Assembly: GCA_910587455.1 (NCBI GenBank)
Contig: CAJULK010000002.1
Span: forward strand, 1 to 64,000
Reading direction: 5' to 3'
Length of the DNA: 64,000 bases
Origin: an uncultured Christensenellaceae bacterium
GTDB taxonomy: Bacteria > Bacillota > Clostridia > Christensenellales > Pumilibacteraceae
The position numbers and the translations under genes were made by a program. The notes below the pieces were generated by a model. The model was not told the origin of the DNA. It made no database searches and saw only the letters and a list, made by a program, of their open reading frames with translations. The stretch's first letter is position 1, and each line of letters opens with the position of its first letter. Shown in pieces: positions 7,918-16,563 of the stretch.

Positions 7918-8910
7918 TCAAAGTTTCGACCAGTTGCGAGGCACCATTATTTCTTCGAAAAGCCGTACCGCATAAGTATCGGACATTGTCGAAATAAAAT
8001 CGCACACGCGGCGCTCGACAGGCTCCGAATCGTACACGAACTGCTCGGGCAGTTTTTCCTCGTTGTCGCAAAAGTAAAGGTACAGGAACTCGATCATTTT
8101 GATAGCCTTGACTTCTTCCGACTTTGCGAGCGGCGAAGTGTAAACATTCTCGAACATATACCGACGAAGCGCGTTCATGCCGTCGCGAAATTCGGGAGTC
8201 TGCGCTATAGTATTTTTGCCATAACTTTCGTCGATTATATCGCAAATCATAGACGAAATACGCTTGCTGTGCGTATCGCCGAACAATGCGACGAACTCTT
8301 TGGGGATATCGCTCGCCTTGATGACGCCGGCTCGCACCGCATCGTCTATGTCGTGATTTATATATGCGATACGGTCGGCAAGCGCGACAACTCTGCCTTC
8401 GAGCGTCGCCGCGGTACCGCCGCCGCTGTGGTTAAGTATTCCGTCGCGAACTTCGAAAGTAAGGTTCATTCCCTTACCGTCGTTTTCGATGACGTCCACC
8501 ATGCGCAAGCTCTGCTCATTGTGCTTAAAATGCGTAAACTTACCCAGCGCGCGTTCGCCCGCATGTCCGTACGGCGTGTGACCGAGATCGTGCCCGAGCG
8601 CGATCGCCTCGGTAAGATCTTCGTTAAGCCTCAGTCCTCGAGCGATAGTCCGAGCAATCTGACTGACCTCGAGCGTGTGAGTAAGCCGCGTTCTGTAATG
8701 ATCGCCCTCCGGCGACAGAAAGACCTGCGTCTTATGTTTGAGCCTGCGGAATGCTTTGCTGTGTATTATTCTGTCTCGATCGCGCTGAAATTCCGTACGT
8801 ACCGGACACGGCTGCAACGGGCGCAATCGCCCCTTACTGTCCGCGTCCTTGCACGCATACGGCGACAGATATTTGTCCTGAATCTCATAAACGACCGATT
8901 TGTAATCCAT
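7918..8910 (-). CDS. dgt: dGTP triphosphohydrolase-like HD protein
   Basis: This 330-residue HD-domain protein belongs to the Dgt family, which hydrolyses dNTPs to nucleosides and triphosphate. The family signature RDRDRIIHSKAFRRLKHKTQ is present, followed by RTRLTHTLEV and the HD pair in ALGHDLGHTPYGH. The ATG at 8910 is chosen because homology begins there (MDYKSVVYE); a longer frame to 9051 runs into the terminator hairpin. The ribosome binding site is weak (GCGGGTG). Dgt next to dnaG and rpoD is common in Clostridia. Confidence 0.9.
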   Translation of the reverse strand: MDYKSVVYEIQDKYLSPYACKDADSKGRLRPLQPCPVRTEFQRDRDRIIHSKAFRRLKHKTQVFLSPEGDHYRTRLTHTLEVSQIARTIARGLRLNEDLTEAIALGHDLGHTPYGHAGERALGKFTHFKHNEQSLRMVDVIENDGKGMNLTFEVRDGILNHSGGGTAATLEGRVVALADRIAYINHDIDDAVRAGVIKASDIPKEFVALFGDTHSKRISSMICDIIDESYGKNTIAQTPEFRDGMNALRRYMFENVYTSPLAKSEEVKAIKMIEFLYLYFCDNEEKLPEQFVYDSEPVERRVCDFISTMSDTYAVRLFEEIMVPRNWSKL

Positions 8911-9049
8911 ATGCAACAACACCCGCAAAGTAAGGCTTTCGGCTGCGCGATCGGAATGTAAACGTTTCGTTGCGCCGACAGCAAAACTCTCTCCGCAACG
9001 CCGATATTCCGCAAAAATCAAACGCGCACAGTATAGCCTAATGACCGCC

Positions 9050-9089
9050 AAAAGCCGAAACGCATTTTTTGACTGTGTTTCGGCTTTTT
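9050..9089 (-). terminator. Intrinsic terminator downstream of ppdK
   Basis: Arms AAAAGCCGAAAC and GTTTCGGCTTTT pair perfectly over 12 bp around a 15-nt loop, 27 bases after the ppdK stop. The T run on the minus strand ends ppdK transcription and separates it from dgt. Confidence 0.85.
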
Positions 9090-9115
9090 ACGGCTGATCT
9101 CGAAAGTCTTAAGAC

Positions 9116-11761
9116 TTATTTACGAGGATTCTTTATATTCGCCTGTGCGGCAGCCAAACGCGCGATAGGCACGCGGTACGGCGAGCAGGAAACGTAATCG
9201 AGTCCGATATCGTGGCAGAACTCGATAGACGAAGGATCGCCGCCGTGTTCGCCGCAGATACCGCAATGAAGCGTTTTTCTCTGGCCCTTGCCGAGCTTGA
9301 CCGCCGTTTCCATAAGTTTACCTACGCCTACGGTGTCCAAACGCGCGAACGGATCGGATTCGTATATCTTGTTCGCATAGTATGCGGGCAGGAATTTGCC
9401 TGCGTCGTCGCGGCTGAAACCGAAAGTCATCTGCGTGAGGTCGTTTGTTCCGAAGCAGAAGAATTCGGCTTCTTTTGCGATCTCGTCTGCGGTAAGAGCC
9501 GCACGCGGGATCTCGATCATTGTTCCGACCTCGTACGCGAGCTTGGCGCCGGACGCCTTGATGACCGCTTCCGCCGTATCCACGACGTACTTCTTGACAA
9601 ACGCCATTTCCTTGACCTCGCCGGTAAGCGGGATCATGATCTCGGGAACGACCTTCCACTTAGGATGGCGTTTTTGCACGGCGATCGCCGCTTTGATGAC
9701 CGCTTTGGTCTGCATGACAGCGATTTCGGGATAAGTTACTGTAAGACGGCAGCCGCGGTGACCCATCATCGGGTTAAACTCGTGAAGATCGGATATAAGC
9801 TGCTTGATTTGAGCAACGGTCTTGCCTTGGGTCTTGGCAAGCGCCGCGATATCGGCTTCATCGGTGGGAACGAACTCGTGCAGAGGCGGATCGAGGAAAC
9901 GAATCGTAACAGGCTGTCCTTCGAGCGCTTCCATAAGCCCTTCGAAGTCCGCCTGTTGCATAGGCTCGATCTTGGCAAGCGCCGCTTCGCGTTCTTCCAC
10001 GGTGTCGGCGCAAATCATTTCTCTGAACGCTCCGATACGCTTGGGATCGAAGAACATATGCTCGGTGCGGCAAAGACCGATGCCCTGAGCGCCGAACGCA
10101 GCCGCTTGTTTGGCGTCGTTGGGCGTGTCGGCATTGGTGCGGACGCCGAGCGCTTTGTACTTATCGGCAAGTTCCATTATTCTGCCGAAATAACCGGAAT
10201 TGGGATCTGCGGGGATCGTAGGGATCAAGCAATCGTATATCGTACCCGTAGAACCGTCGAGCGAGAGCGCGTCGCCCTCTTTGAAAACTTTGCCGGCAAG
10301 CGTGAAGCGCTTGTTCTCTTCGTCCATTTTTATATCGCCGCAGCCCGATACGCAGCACGTACCCATGCCGCGCGCAACGACTGCCGCGTGAGACGTCTGT
10401 CCGCCGCGAACGGTAAGTATACCTTGAGCGAACTTCATACCTTCTATGTCCTCGGGGCTTGTTTCGAGACGGACGAGAACTACTTTCTTGCCTTTCTTAC
10501 CTTCGATGACCGCATCCTCTGCGGTAAACACTATCGAGCCTGCCGCTGCGCCCGGGGAAGCCGCTATACCCTTGCCGACCACATTGTTCTTGTCTGCGGC
10601 TTTGAGCGCCTTCGGGTCGAACTGCGGATGAAGAAGCATGTCGAGCGACTTGGCGTCGATCTGCATAAGCGCTTCTTTTTCGGTGATCATCTTCTCGTCG
10701 ATAAGGTCGCATGCGATCTTGATAGCGGCGGCGGCGGTGCGCTTGCCGTTACGGGTTTGAAGCATGTACAGCTTGCCCTTCTCGATCGTGAACTCCATAT
10801 CCTGCATGTCGCGATAATGGTTTTCGAGCGTTTTGCAAACGCCGAGGAACTGCTCGTAAACTTCGGGAAGAACTTCTGCCATTTTCGCAATGGGCATCGG
10901 CGTACGAACGCCCGCAACGACGTCCTCGCCTTGAGCGTTCATAAGGAACTCGCCCATAAGACCTTTCTCGCCGGTGGCGGGGTTACGCGTAAATGCGACG
11001 CCCGTACCGCAATCGTTACCCATATTGCCGAACGCCATCATCTGTACGTTAACGGCCGTACCCCACGAATACGGAATGTCGTGATCCATACGGTAGATAT
11101 TCGCGCGGGGGTTGTCCCACGAACGGAAAACCGCTTTTATAGCTTCGAAAAGCTGCTCTTTCGGATCGTCGGGGAAATCTTTACCGAGCTGATTTTTATA
11201 CTCGGCTTTGAACTGATATGCAAGCGCTTTGAGGTCGTTGGCGTCGAGATCCACATCGAATTCTACGCCCTTTTCCTCTTTCATCTTGTCGATGAGTTTT
11301 TCGAAATATTTTTTGCCGACTTCCATAACGACGTCGGAGAACATCTGGATAAAACGGCGATAGCAGTCCCACGCCCAACGGGGATTGCCCGATTTGTCGG
11401 CTATGGTGTTCACAACGGTCTCGTTCAAGCCGAGATTGAGAATGGTGTCCATCATACCCGGCATGGAAGCGCGCGCACCCGAACGAACGGAAACGAGCAA
11501 AGGATTCTCTTTATCTCCGAACTTTTTGCCGCAGATCTTTTCCATCTTATCGATATAAGTCATGATCTCTGCTTGAATGTCGGGGTTGATCTTACGTCCG
11601 TCTTCGTAGTATTGCGTGCACGCTTCGGTGGAAATAGTGAAACCTTGAGGAACAGGCAGACCGATATTGGTCATTTCGGCGAGGTTTGCACCTTTGCCGC
11701 CCAAAAGCTCACGCATTTTCGCATTGCCTTCCGTGAAGAGATAGCAATATTTTTTTGCCAT
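9116..11761 (-). CDS. ppdK: Pyruvate, phosphate dikinase PpdK
   Basis: PpdK interconverts pyruvate, ATP and phosphate with phosphoenolpyruvate, AMP and pyrophosphate. It runs glycolytically or gluconeogenically in many anaerobes. The 881-residue protein has the N-terminal ATP-grasp domain (GGKGANLAEMTNIGLPVPQGF), the phosphohistidine swivel motif GGQTSHAAVVARGMGTCCVS, and a C-terminal PEP-utilising barrel ending with CGICGEHGGDP. The swivel motif has Q where M is usual. The ATG at 11761 has AAGGAG upstream and matches the family start. It is monocistronic: own promoter at 11799-11827 and a terminator at 9050-9089. Confidence 0.97.
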   Translation of the reverse strand: MAKKYCYLFTEGNAKMRELLGGKGANLAEMTNIGLPVPQGFTISTEACTQYYEDGRKINPDIQAEIMTYIDKMEKICGKKFGDKENPLLVSVRSGARASMPGMMDTILNLGLNETVVNTIADKSGNPRWAWDCYRRFIQMFSDVVMEVGKKYFEKLIDKMKEEKGVEFDVDLDANDLKALAYQFKAEYKNQLGKDFPDDPKEQLFEAIKAVFRSWDNPRANIYRMDHDIPYSWGTAVNVQMMAFGNMGNDCGTGVAFTRNPATGEKGLMGEFLMNAQGEDVVAGVRTPMPIAKMAEVLPEVYEQFLGVCKTLENHYRDMQDMEFTIEKGKLYMLQTRNGKRTAAAAIKIACDLIDEKMITEKEALMQIDAKSLDMLLHPQFDPKALKAADKNNVVGKGIAASPGAAAGSIVFTAEDAVIEGKKGKKVVLVRLETSPEDIEGMKFAQGILTVRGGQTSHAAVVARGMGTCCVSGCGDIKMDEENKRFTLAGKVFKEGDALSLDGSTGTIYDCLIPTIPADPNSGYFGRIMELADKYKALGVRTNADTPNDAKQAAAFGAQGIGLCRTEHMFFDPKRIGAFREMICADTVEEREAALAKIEPMQQADFEGLMEALEGQPVTIRFLDPPLHEFVPTDEADIAALAKTQGKTVAQIKQLISDLHEFNPMMGHRGCRLTVTYPEIAVMQTKAVIKAAIAVQKRHPKWKVVPEIMIPLTGEVKEMAFVKKYVVDTAEAVIKASGAKLAYEVGTMIEIPRAALTADEIAKEAEFFCFGTNDLTQMTFGFSRDDAGKFLPAYYANKIYESDPFARLDTVGVGKLMETAVKLGKGQRKTLHCGICGEHGGDPSSIEFCHDIGLDYVSCSPYRVPIARLAAAQANIKNPRK

Positions 11762-11798
11762 TGTGTATAACTCCTTACTGATTATTTTGTCACAAGAT

Positions 11799-11827
11799 AG
11801 TTTATCATATATAATTACGGAAATCAA
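11799..11827 (-). promoter_or_regulatory. Promoter of ppdK
   Basis: TTGATT at 11827-11822, a 17-bp spacer and TAAACT at 11804-11799, about 38 bases before the ppdK start codon. Confidence 0.65.
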
Positions 11828-11922
11828 GCGATTTTGACAATTTTTATGATTTTTGCGGTATTTATGCGGTCAAGACGGCATATAGCGACGCTAAAACAAA
11901 AATACGCACGGCAATGAGTTTG

Positions 11923-12579
11923 CTATGCGTACAAATCGATCGAATCTATGCTTTTCAATCCCGTATCGAAATTTCGGCAAAATTCGGAACACACATATTT
12001 CAATGCCCGACGCGAAAGATCGGAAAATCCGCCCGACGAATCAGAAAACTCACAACAGCCGTAACCGTTTTTCTGCATGTAACCCAACATCTGAACGGGC
12101 GTTTTAGGCATGCCGTCGCAGCCGTATTCGCGATAAAAGCCGGAAAGCGACAGAAGCCCGAGCATATAAGTTGCGGAAGCGCAATATGCGTCAACGCCCG
12201 ATTCGATAGCGCGCAGAAATTTGAGAAACTCCAAAAATATCTCGGGATGCGGCTCGTAATCCGCTTCGAGCGATGCCGCCGTAGCTTCCGCAACCACCGA
12301 AGCAGCCGTAAACTTTTTCAAGTCCGCAGAGACGGAAAACCCGTCTTGAATGAGAAGCGGTTCTACGGGAGTAAGAAAAGCGCCTTTCCCGGATACAAGC
12401 CGAGTGTCGAACACCGAGAACATCTGCGCGAACGCTTTGAGCTTGGCTTTTGCTTTTTTTACGCCGCGAAGAAGAACGGTGATCATTCCGTTTTCGGCGG
12501 TCAGCACTTTCGCAAGCCTGTCGTCGTCGCGATAGTCGCTTATTTTGAGCACCACGCATTTATCGGTGAAATCGCGCAT
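11923..12579 (-). CDS. recO: DNA repair protein RecO
   Basis: RecO anneals single strands and loads RecA with RecR. The 218-residue protein opens with the family's OB-fold sequence (CVVLKISDYRDDDRLAKVLTAENG), followed by GVKKAKAK and a mostly helical C-terminal half. A pair of cysteines occurs around the usual zinc-finger region (GYGCCEFSD), but the complete CX3CX8CX2C pattern is not clear. It follows the yqzL-like gene by 13 bases in the era-recO cluster, the normal position in Bacillota. Confidence 0.9.
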   Translation of the reverse strand: MRDFTDKCVVLKISDYRDDDRLAKVLTAENGMITVLLRGVKKAKAKLKAFAQMFSVFDTRLVSGKGAFLTPVEPLLIQDGFSVSADLKKFTAASVVAEATAASLEADYEPHPEIFLEFLKFLRAIESGVDAYCASATYMLGLLSLSGFYREYGCDGMPKTPVQMLGYMQKNGYGCCEFSDSSGGFSDLSRRALKYVCSEFCRNFDTGLKSIDSIDLYA

Positions 12580-12592
12580 TTACTAAATACCT

Positions 12593-12700
12593 TTATTTCT
12601 TGGGATTGCGCCCGTCGCGGGCTTTTACATACATCGAGTAATATCTCGGCTCGCCCGTTGCGCAGAACAACTCCCACAAAAGTTTTTCGTCATCCGACAT
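12593..12700 (-). CDS. yqzL: YqzL-like mini-protein
   Basis: A 35-codon gene, easily missed because of its size. It starts at ATG 12700 behind a strong AAGGAGGT site with 7-nt spacing and ends at TAA 12593. The peptide has the core LLWELFCATGEPRYYSMY. This fits the small YqzL-type family (a W, an F, a TG, and an aromatic-rich end), which in Bacillus lies between era and recO. The position here is the same. The function is unknown in the family. Confidence 0.75.
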   Translation of the reverse strand: MSDDEKLLWELFCATGEPRYYSMYVKARDGRNPKK

Positions 12701-12778
12701 GCGGTTTACCTCCTTGCGGATTTCATATCGGTATTATGCTTAACTTTGCGGATTTTATGAGCCGAATCTAAATTTCCG

Positions 12779-14113
12779 TCAATATCCGATATCGTGCAAA
12801 ATATTGGCGCGGTCTCGCCAGCCCGGTCGAACTTTTACGAACAATTCGAGAAATACCTTGCAATCGAGTAACCCCTCTATATCGCGGCGCGCCGATTCGC
12901 CTATCCGCTTGATCATAGCGCCGTTGTCGCCGATAACGATTTGTTTGTGAGATTTTTTATCGACTATAACGTCGCACCGAATATGTACGGGCGTCGAATC
13001 CTCATCCACGCCGAGCACGCTCACGCCCACTCCGTGCGGTATTTCGTCCTGCAAAAACAACAATGCTTTTTCGCGGACGATCTCGCTTATTATAAACTTG
13101 ACGGGACGGTCGGTATACTCGTCTTCGGGAAACAGAAACCCGCCGTCTCTGCACTCGGATTTGAGCGCCGATTTTACTACGTCTATATTTCTGCCCGTCT
13201 TACAGCTTGTCGGAATAACGTCCTTTACGGAACGGCCGGACTTGCGGTTCATATAAGGATTGAGCTTTTCGAGTATTGGATACACCGCGTCGTAATTTTT
13301 CAGATCTATCTTATTGAGCACGACATACAACGGCGCTTTGCTGTCCAACCGCGAAACGATGAGCTTTTCGTCGTCCGCCGTTATTCCCTTTGTGCAGTCG
13401 AGGACGATGACAACCACGTCCGCGTCGCCGCCGAGCGAGCTTTTAATGCTCCTATCCATGTGCTCGTCGAGCTTTGTACGCGGTTTGAACATCCCCGGCG
13501 TATCGAGGAACACGATTTGCTTGTTGCCTTCGGTACATATACCCGTTATACGGTCGCGCGTGGTTTGCGGCTTTGGCGAAACGATGGAAACTTTTTCGCC
13601 CACTATCGCGTTTACAAGCGATGATTTACCCGCATTCGGTCTGCCCACCACCGCGACCACCACCGATTGATCCGTTTGAGCGAGCACCTTTTCTTCAAGC
13701 TCGCGCATGACCTTTTTGTCTCCGTCCGTCATATGGTCGTAGCCCAAAATATGCAATAGACCGTGCACGAAAAGATACTGAACCTCGCGCTCGCCCGTGC
13801 CGTACTCTTCCGCCTGACGGGCAGCGGCGTCGGCATTTATGGCTATCTCGCCGAGCGCTACCGATTTCGACACGGGATCGAAGTCTTCGGGATAATTCTT
13901 CTGCGTAAAATCTTTAATCTCCGTAAGCGCGGGATAACTCAAAACATCGGTGGTATTGTCTATACCTCGAGTATCGCGGTTGAGGACCCGCATGCTTTCA
14001 TCGTCGTTTATGCACACGTCTGCCGAGCAATTACCTTTTAATCCCAACAGATCGTACACTATGCCGGCGAGCCTGCTGAATCCCGGCAAAACGTCCCCCG
14101 TAAGTCTAAACAT
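12779..14113 (-). CDS. YbeY endoribonuclease - Era GTPase fusion protein
   Basis: One uninterrupted 444-residue frame encodes two proteins that are normally separate. Residues 1-145 form YbeY, the rRNA-maturation endoribonuclease, with its zinc motif HGLLHILGYDH (H117, H121, H127). Residues 150-444 form Era, the 30S-assembly GTPase: P-loop GRPNAGKSS (157-165), DTPG, NKID, and a C-terminal KH domain with VIGDNGAMIKRIG. Each half has its full family length and the linker is only a few residues. The ATG at 14113 overlaps the upstream pgpH stop by 8 bases. Both parts act on 16S rRNA 3'-end maturation, so the fusion is functionally sensible. Sequencing error is possible but would need a coincident stop and start loss. 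Confidence 0.9.
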   Translation of the reverse strand: MFRLTGDVLPGFSRLAGIVYDLLGLKGNCSADVCINDDESMRVLNRDTRGIDNTTDVLSYPALTEIKDFTQKNYPEDFDPVSKSVALGEIAINADAAARQAEEYGTGEREVQYLFVHGLLHILGYDHMTDGDKKVMRELEEKVLAQTDQSVVVAVVGRPNAGKSSLVNAIVGEKVSIVSPKPQTTRDRITGICTEGNKQIVFLDTPGMFKPRTKLDEHMDRSIKSSLGGDADVVVIVLDCTKGITADDEKLIVSRLDSKAPLYVVLNKIDLKNYDAVYPILEKLNPYMNRKSGRSVKDVIPTSCKTGRNIDVVKSALKSECRDGGFLFPEDEYTDRPVKFIISEIVREKALLFLQDEIPHGVGVSVLGVDEDSTPVHIRCDVIVDKKSHKQIVIGDNGAMIKRIGESARRDIEGLLDCKVFLELFVKVRPGWRDRANILHDIGY

Positions 14114-15581
14114 GAGCACTGTCCCCGCGTCCGTCGGTATTGTATTTAATACGCTTGTGGAACAAACCACCGTACGCGTTTACTATAGCGAGCCGCACGG
14201 TATTGAGATCTTTTATAGTGATCGCGCAGTTGTCGAACTGTCCGAGCTTCAACCGCTCGTCTATCATGTTTTTAAGAAGCGTATCTACTTTTTCGCCCGT
14301 AGGATTATCCATTGCGCGGATAGCCGCTTCCGCCGAATCGCATATCATAATTATTGCACCTATCTTGCCCGTTGGTATTTCGCCGTGATAACGGTATTCG
14401 TTAATATCAACTTCACCGTCGGTGAGCGACTTGGCTTTATTGTAAAAATACATGATCGGCAGTGTGCCGTGATGTTCTATCGCGATCCGCGCCACTTCTT
14501 CGGGTATGCGGTGCTTTTTGCACAGTTCGTAGCCGTCTACGGTATGTTTTCTGATGATTTCGGCGGAAACTTCGGGAAGAAGCTCGTCGTGCGGATTGTA
14601 GCCCGCTTGATTTTCGGTAAAGTAAATCACGTTGTCGAGCTTTCCTACGTCATGGTAATATGCGCATGCGCGCGCCAAATACGGATTCTCGCCTATCGCA
14701 TCGGCACATATTTCGGCAAAGTTCGCAACAGCCATACAATGATTAAACGTTCCCGGCGCTTCCATGCTCAGCCGCTGAATGAGCGGAGCTTTGCGGTTGG
14801 TAAGCTCCATAAGTTTATAATCGCTCGTCAGGTTGAATACGCTTTCGACTATGGGCACGATAACACTGTTCAAAAGCACTTGTCCGCCCGCGGAAACGCC
14901 TATATACATTATGTTGTCGAGGAACGGCGCGGCGTCCAGTCTGTACGAACACAAAAGAACGCCGTATATAGCTATCGTGATCACACCCGTCACGAGCGAA
15001 CGCAGAATAGAACCGACGCGCGTCATATCCGACGGGAACGAGTATGTGGCAACCGCACCGCCGAACATTCCCGCAAGCAAGACGAACGCCACGGCCTGAA
15101 ATTCGTGTTGGTTAAGCGTAGTAAGCAATACGAACGACGAGATCAGACACGCAAACGAATTGAGAATAAAAGCGTCGCGCTTTTTCGAAAAAGGCAATGC
15201 GAGCATTGCAGTGAGCGATACGCACATCAAATACGGATTGAAATATAAAAGCGAGATGTTCACTATTACGACAAACGTAAAAGCCGTCATGAGCGCGCCG
15301 ACGAATTTAAGATTGAACAGCAATTCTTTGCGCGAAATCACGACGTACATATACAGCGCCGCAAGAAAGAACATAAATACAAAAAGATAAACTATATACG
15401 CTTCCGCGTCGTTAAGCTTCCAAATTCCGTTACCCGTCGGAACGAGATTGACAAAAACCACGAGCGCTATGTAAATAAGAGAAAAAACGATCCCGAAAAT
15501 TCCGGCAATCCAAAAATAGGCGCTGCGCGGCGGCTTTACGCTCGAAATATTTTCATTCGGTTTTTCCGTCCGATTTTCCAT
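14106..15581 (-). CDS. pgpH: PgpH-type HD phosphodiesterase without extracellular domain
   Basis: PgpH (YqfF, 7TM-HD family) degrades the second messenger c-di-AMP. The 491-residue protein has about eight hydrophobic segments over residues 20-240. A cytoplasmic HD domain follows with FNHCMAVANFA, the HD pair in ACAYYHDVGK, and the IEHHGT segment. Typical family members have about 700 residues because a large extracytoplasmic 7TMR-HDED domain lies between the first and second membrane helices. Here those two helices are only about 15 residues apart, so that domain is missing. The ATG follows AAAGGAGAAACA. The gene overlaps phoH upstream and the ybeY-era fusion downstream. Confidence 0.88.
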   Translation of the reverse strand: MENRTEKPNENISSVKPPRSAYFWIAGIFGIVFSLIYIALVVFVNLVPTGNGIWKLNDAEAYIVYLFVFMFFLAALYMYVVISRKELLFNLKFVGALMTAFTFVVIVNISLLYFNPYLMCVSLTAMLALPFSKKRDAFILNSFACLISSFVLLTTLNQHEFQAVAFVLLAGMFGGAVATYSFPSDMTRVGSILRSLVTGVITIAIYGVLLCSYRLDAAPFLDNIMYIGVSAGGQVLLNSVIVPIVESVFNLTSDYKLMELTNRKAPLIQRLSMEAPGTFNHCMAVANFAEICADAIGENPYLARACAYYHDVGKLDNVIYFTENQAGYNPHDELLPEVSAEIIRKHTVDGYELCKKHRIPEEVARIAIEHHGTLPIMYFYNKAKSLTDGEVDINEYRYHGEIPTGKIGAIIMICDSAEAAIRAMDNPTGEKVDTLLKNMIDERLKLGQFDNCAITIKDLNTVRLAIVNAYGGLFHKRIKYNTDGRGDSAHV

Positions 15582-16512
15582 TGTTTCTCCTTTGCGAATA
15601 ATCGTTGTACGCTTTTACTATACGCCGAACCAATCCGTGACGAACGACGTCCGTATCGGTTAGATGAACGAATGCGACCGATTCGACGCCCTCAAGCACC
15701 CTTTCGGCTTCTATCAACCCCGACGGCGCGCCTTTTAAGTCTATCTGCGTCACATCGCCCGTTACTATTGCTCGGCTCCCTTCCCCGAACCGCGTAAGAA
15801 ACATCTTCATTTGCTCGGTGGTTGTATTCTGTGCTTCGTCGAGAATTATAAACGCATTGTTGAGCGTTCTGCCGCGCATATACGCAAGCGGCGCAATTTC
15901 CACCGTTCCGCGCTCTATGAGTTTCGTATAATCCGAACCGAACATATCGGCAAGCGCGTCGTAAAGCGGTTTCAGATACGGGTCTACTTTCATCTGAAGA
16001 TCGCCCGGCAAAAAACCAAGTTTTTCCCCCGCTTCGATTGCGGGACGAGTAAGAATGATTCGGTTTACCGTTCCCTTCTTTACGGCTTGCGCCGCCATTG
16101 CGACGGCAAGGTACGTTTTACCGGTGCCCGCAGGGCCTATGGCAAAAGTGAGCAGATTGTTTTCTACTGCCTCGGCAAACCGTTTCTGCTTTACGGTTTT
16201 CGCATACAGCTTTTGTCCGTGCGCGGTAGTACCTATCGGCTCGGCAATCCTGTCGAGTCCGCTCGGATCGTCGCGAAGCATATGATAATATCTTCCGACG
16301 GCGTCCGGATCTATATGTTCGCCGCGCGCCGCCACTTCCGAAAGTTTATCCAAAAGTTTTTTCGCAAGCTCCGTGTCTTGACCCGTGATCTCCACATCGT
16401 CGCCGAATACGCGCACCGATACTCCGCAAAGTTTTTCAACTACTTTGAGGTTAGAGTCATATGCGCCGAACACGGCGGCAAGCCCGTTTGTCTGTAACGT
16501 TTTTTTCAACAC
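15553..16512 (-). CDS. phoH: PhoH-like ATPase
   Basis: A 319-residue P-loop ATPase of the PhoH/YlaK family, thought to act in RNA metabolism. It shows Walker A as GPAGTGKT, the LTRPAIEAGEKLGFLPGD segment that defines PhoH, and Walker B as FIILDEAQN. The N-terminal 90 residues match the family's RNA-binding-like region. Start is a GTG (16512), or the adjoining TTG, behind GGAG. It lies between yqfD and pgpH and overlaps pgpH by 29 bases, the conserved order in Bacillota. Confidence 0.93.
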   Translation of the reverse strand: MLKKTLQTNGLAAVFGAYDSNLKVVEKLCGVSVRVFGDDVEITGQDTELAKKLLDKLSEVAARGEHIDPDAVGRYYHMLRDDPSGLDRIAEPIGTTAHGQKLYAKTVKQKRFAEAVENNLLTFAIGPAGTGKTYLAVAMAAQAVKKGTVNRIILTRPAIEAGEKLGFLPGDLQMKVDPYLKPLYDALADMFGSDYTKLIERGTVEIAPLAYMRGRTLNNAFIILDEAQNTTTEQMKMFLTRFGEGSRAIVTGDVTQIDLKGAPSGLIEAERVLEGVESVAFVHLTDTDVVRHGLVRRIVKAYNDYSQRRNNGKSDGKTE

Positions 16513-16563
16513 TCAGCTCCGAAAAACTTTCCGACACGAAAGTATGCGCGCATTTCAGATTTA

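Noticed and set aside
9212..11770. Very long open frame on the plus strand opposite ppdK
   Set aside because: It is antisense to a fully recognised enzyme, lacks a start signal and reads as low-quality protein; it arises from the codon bias of ppdK.
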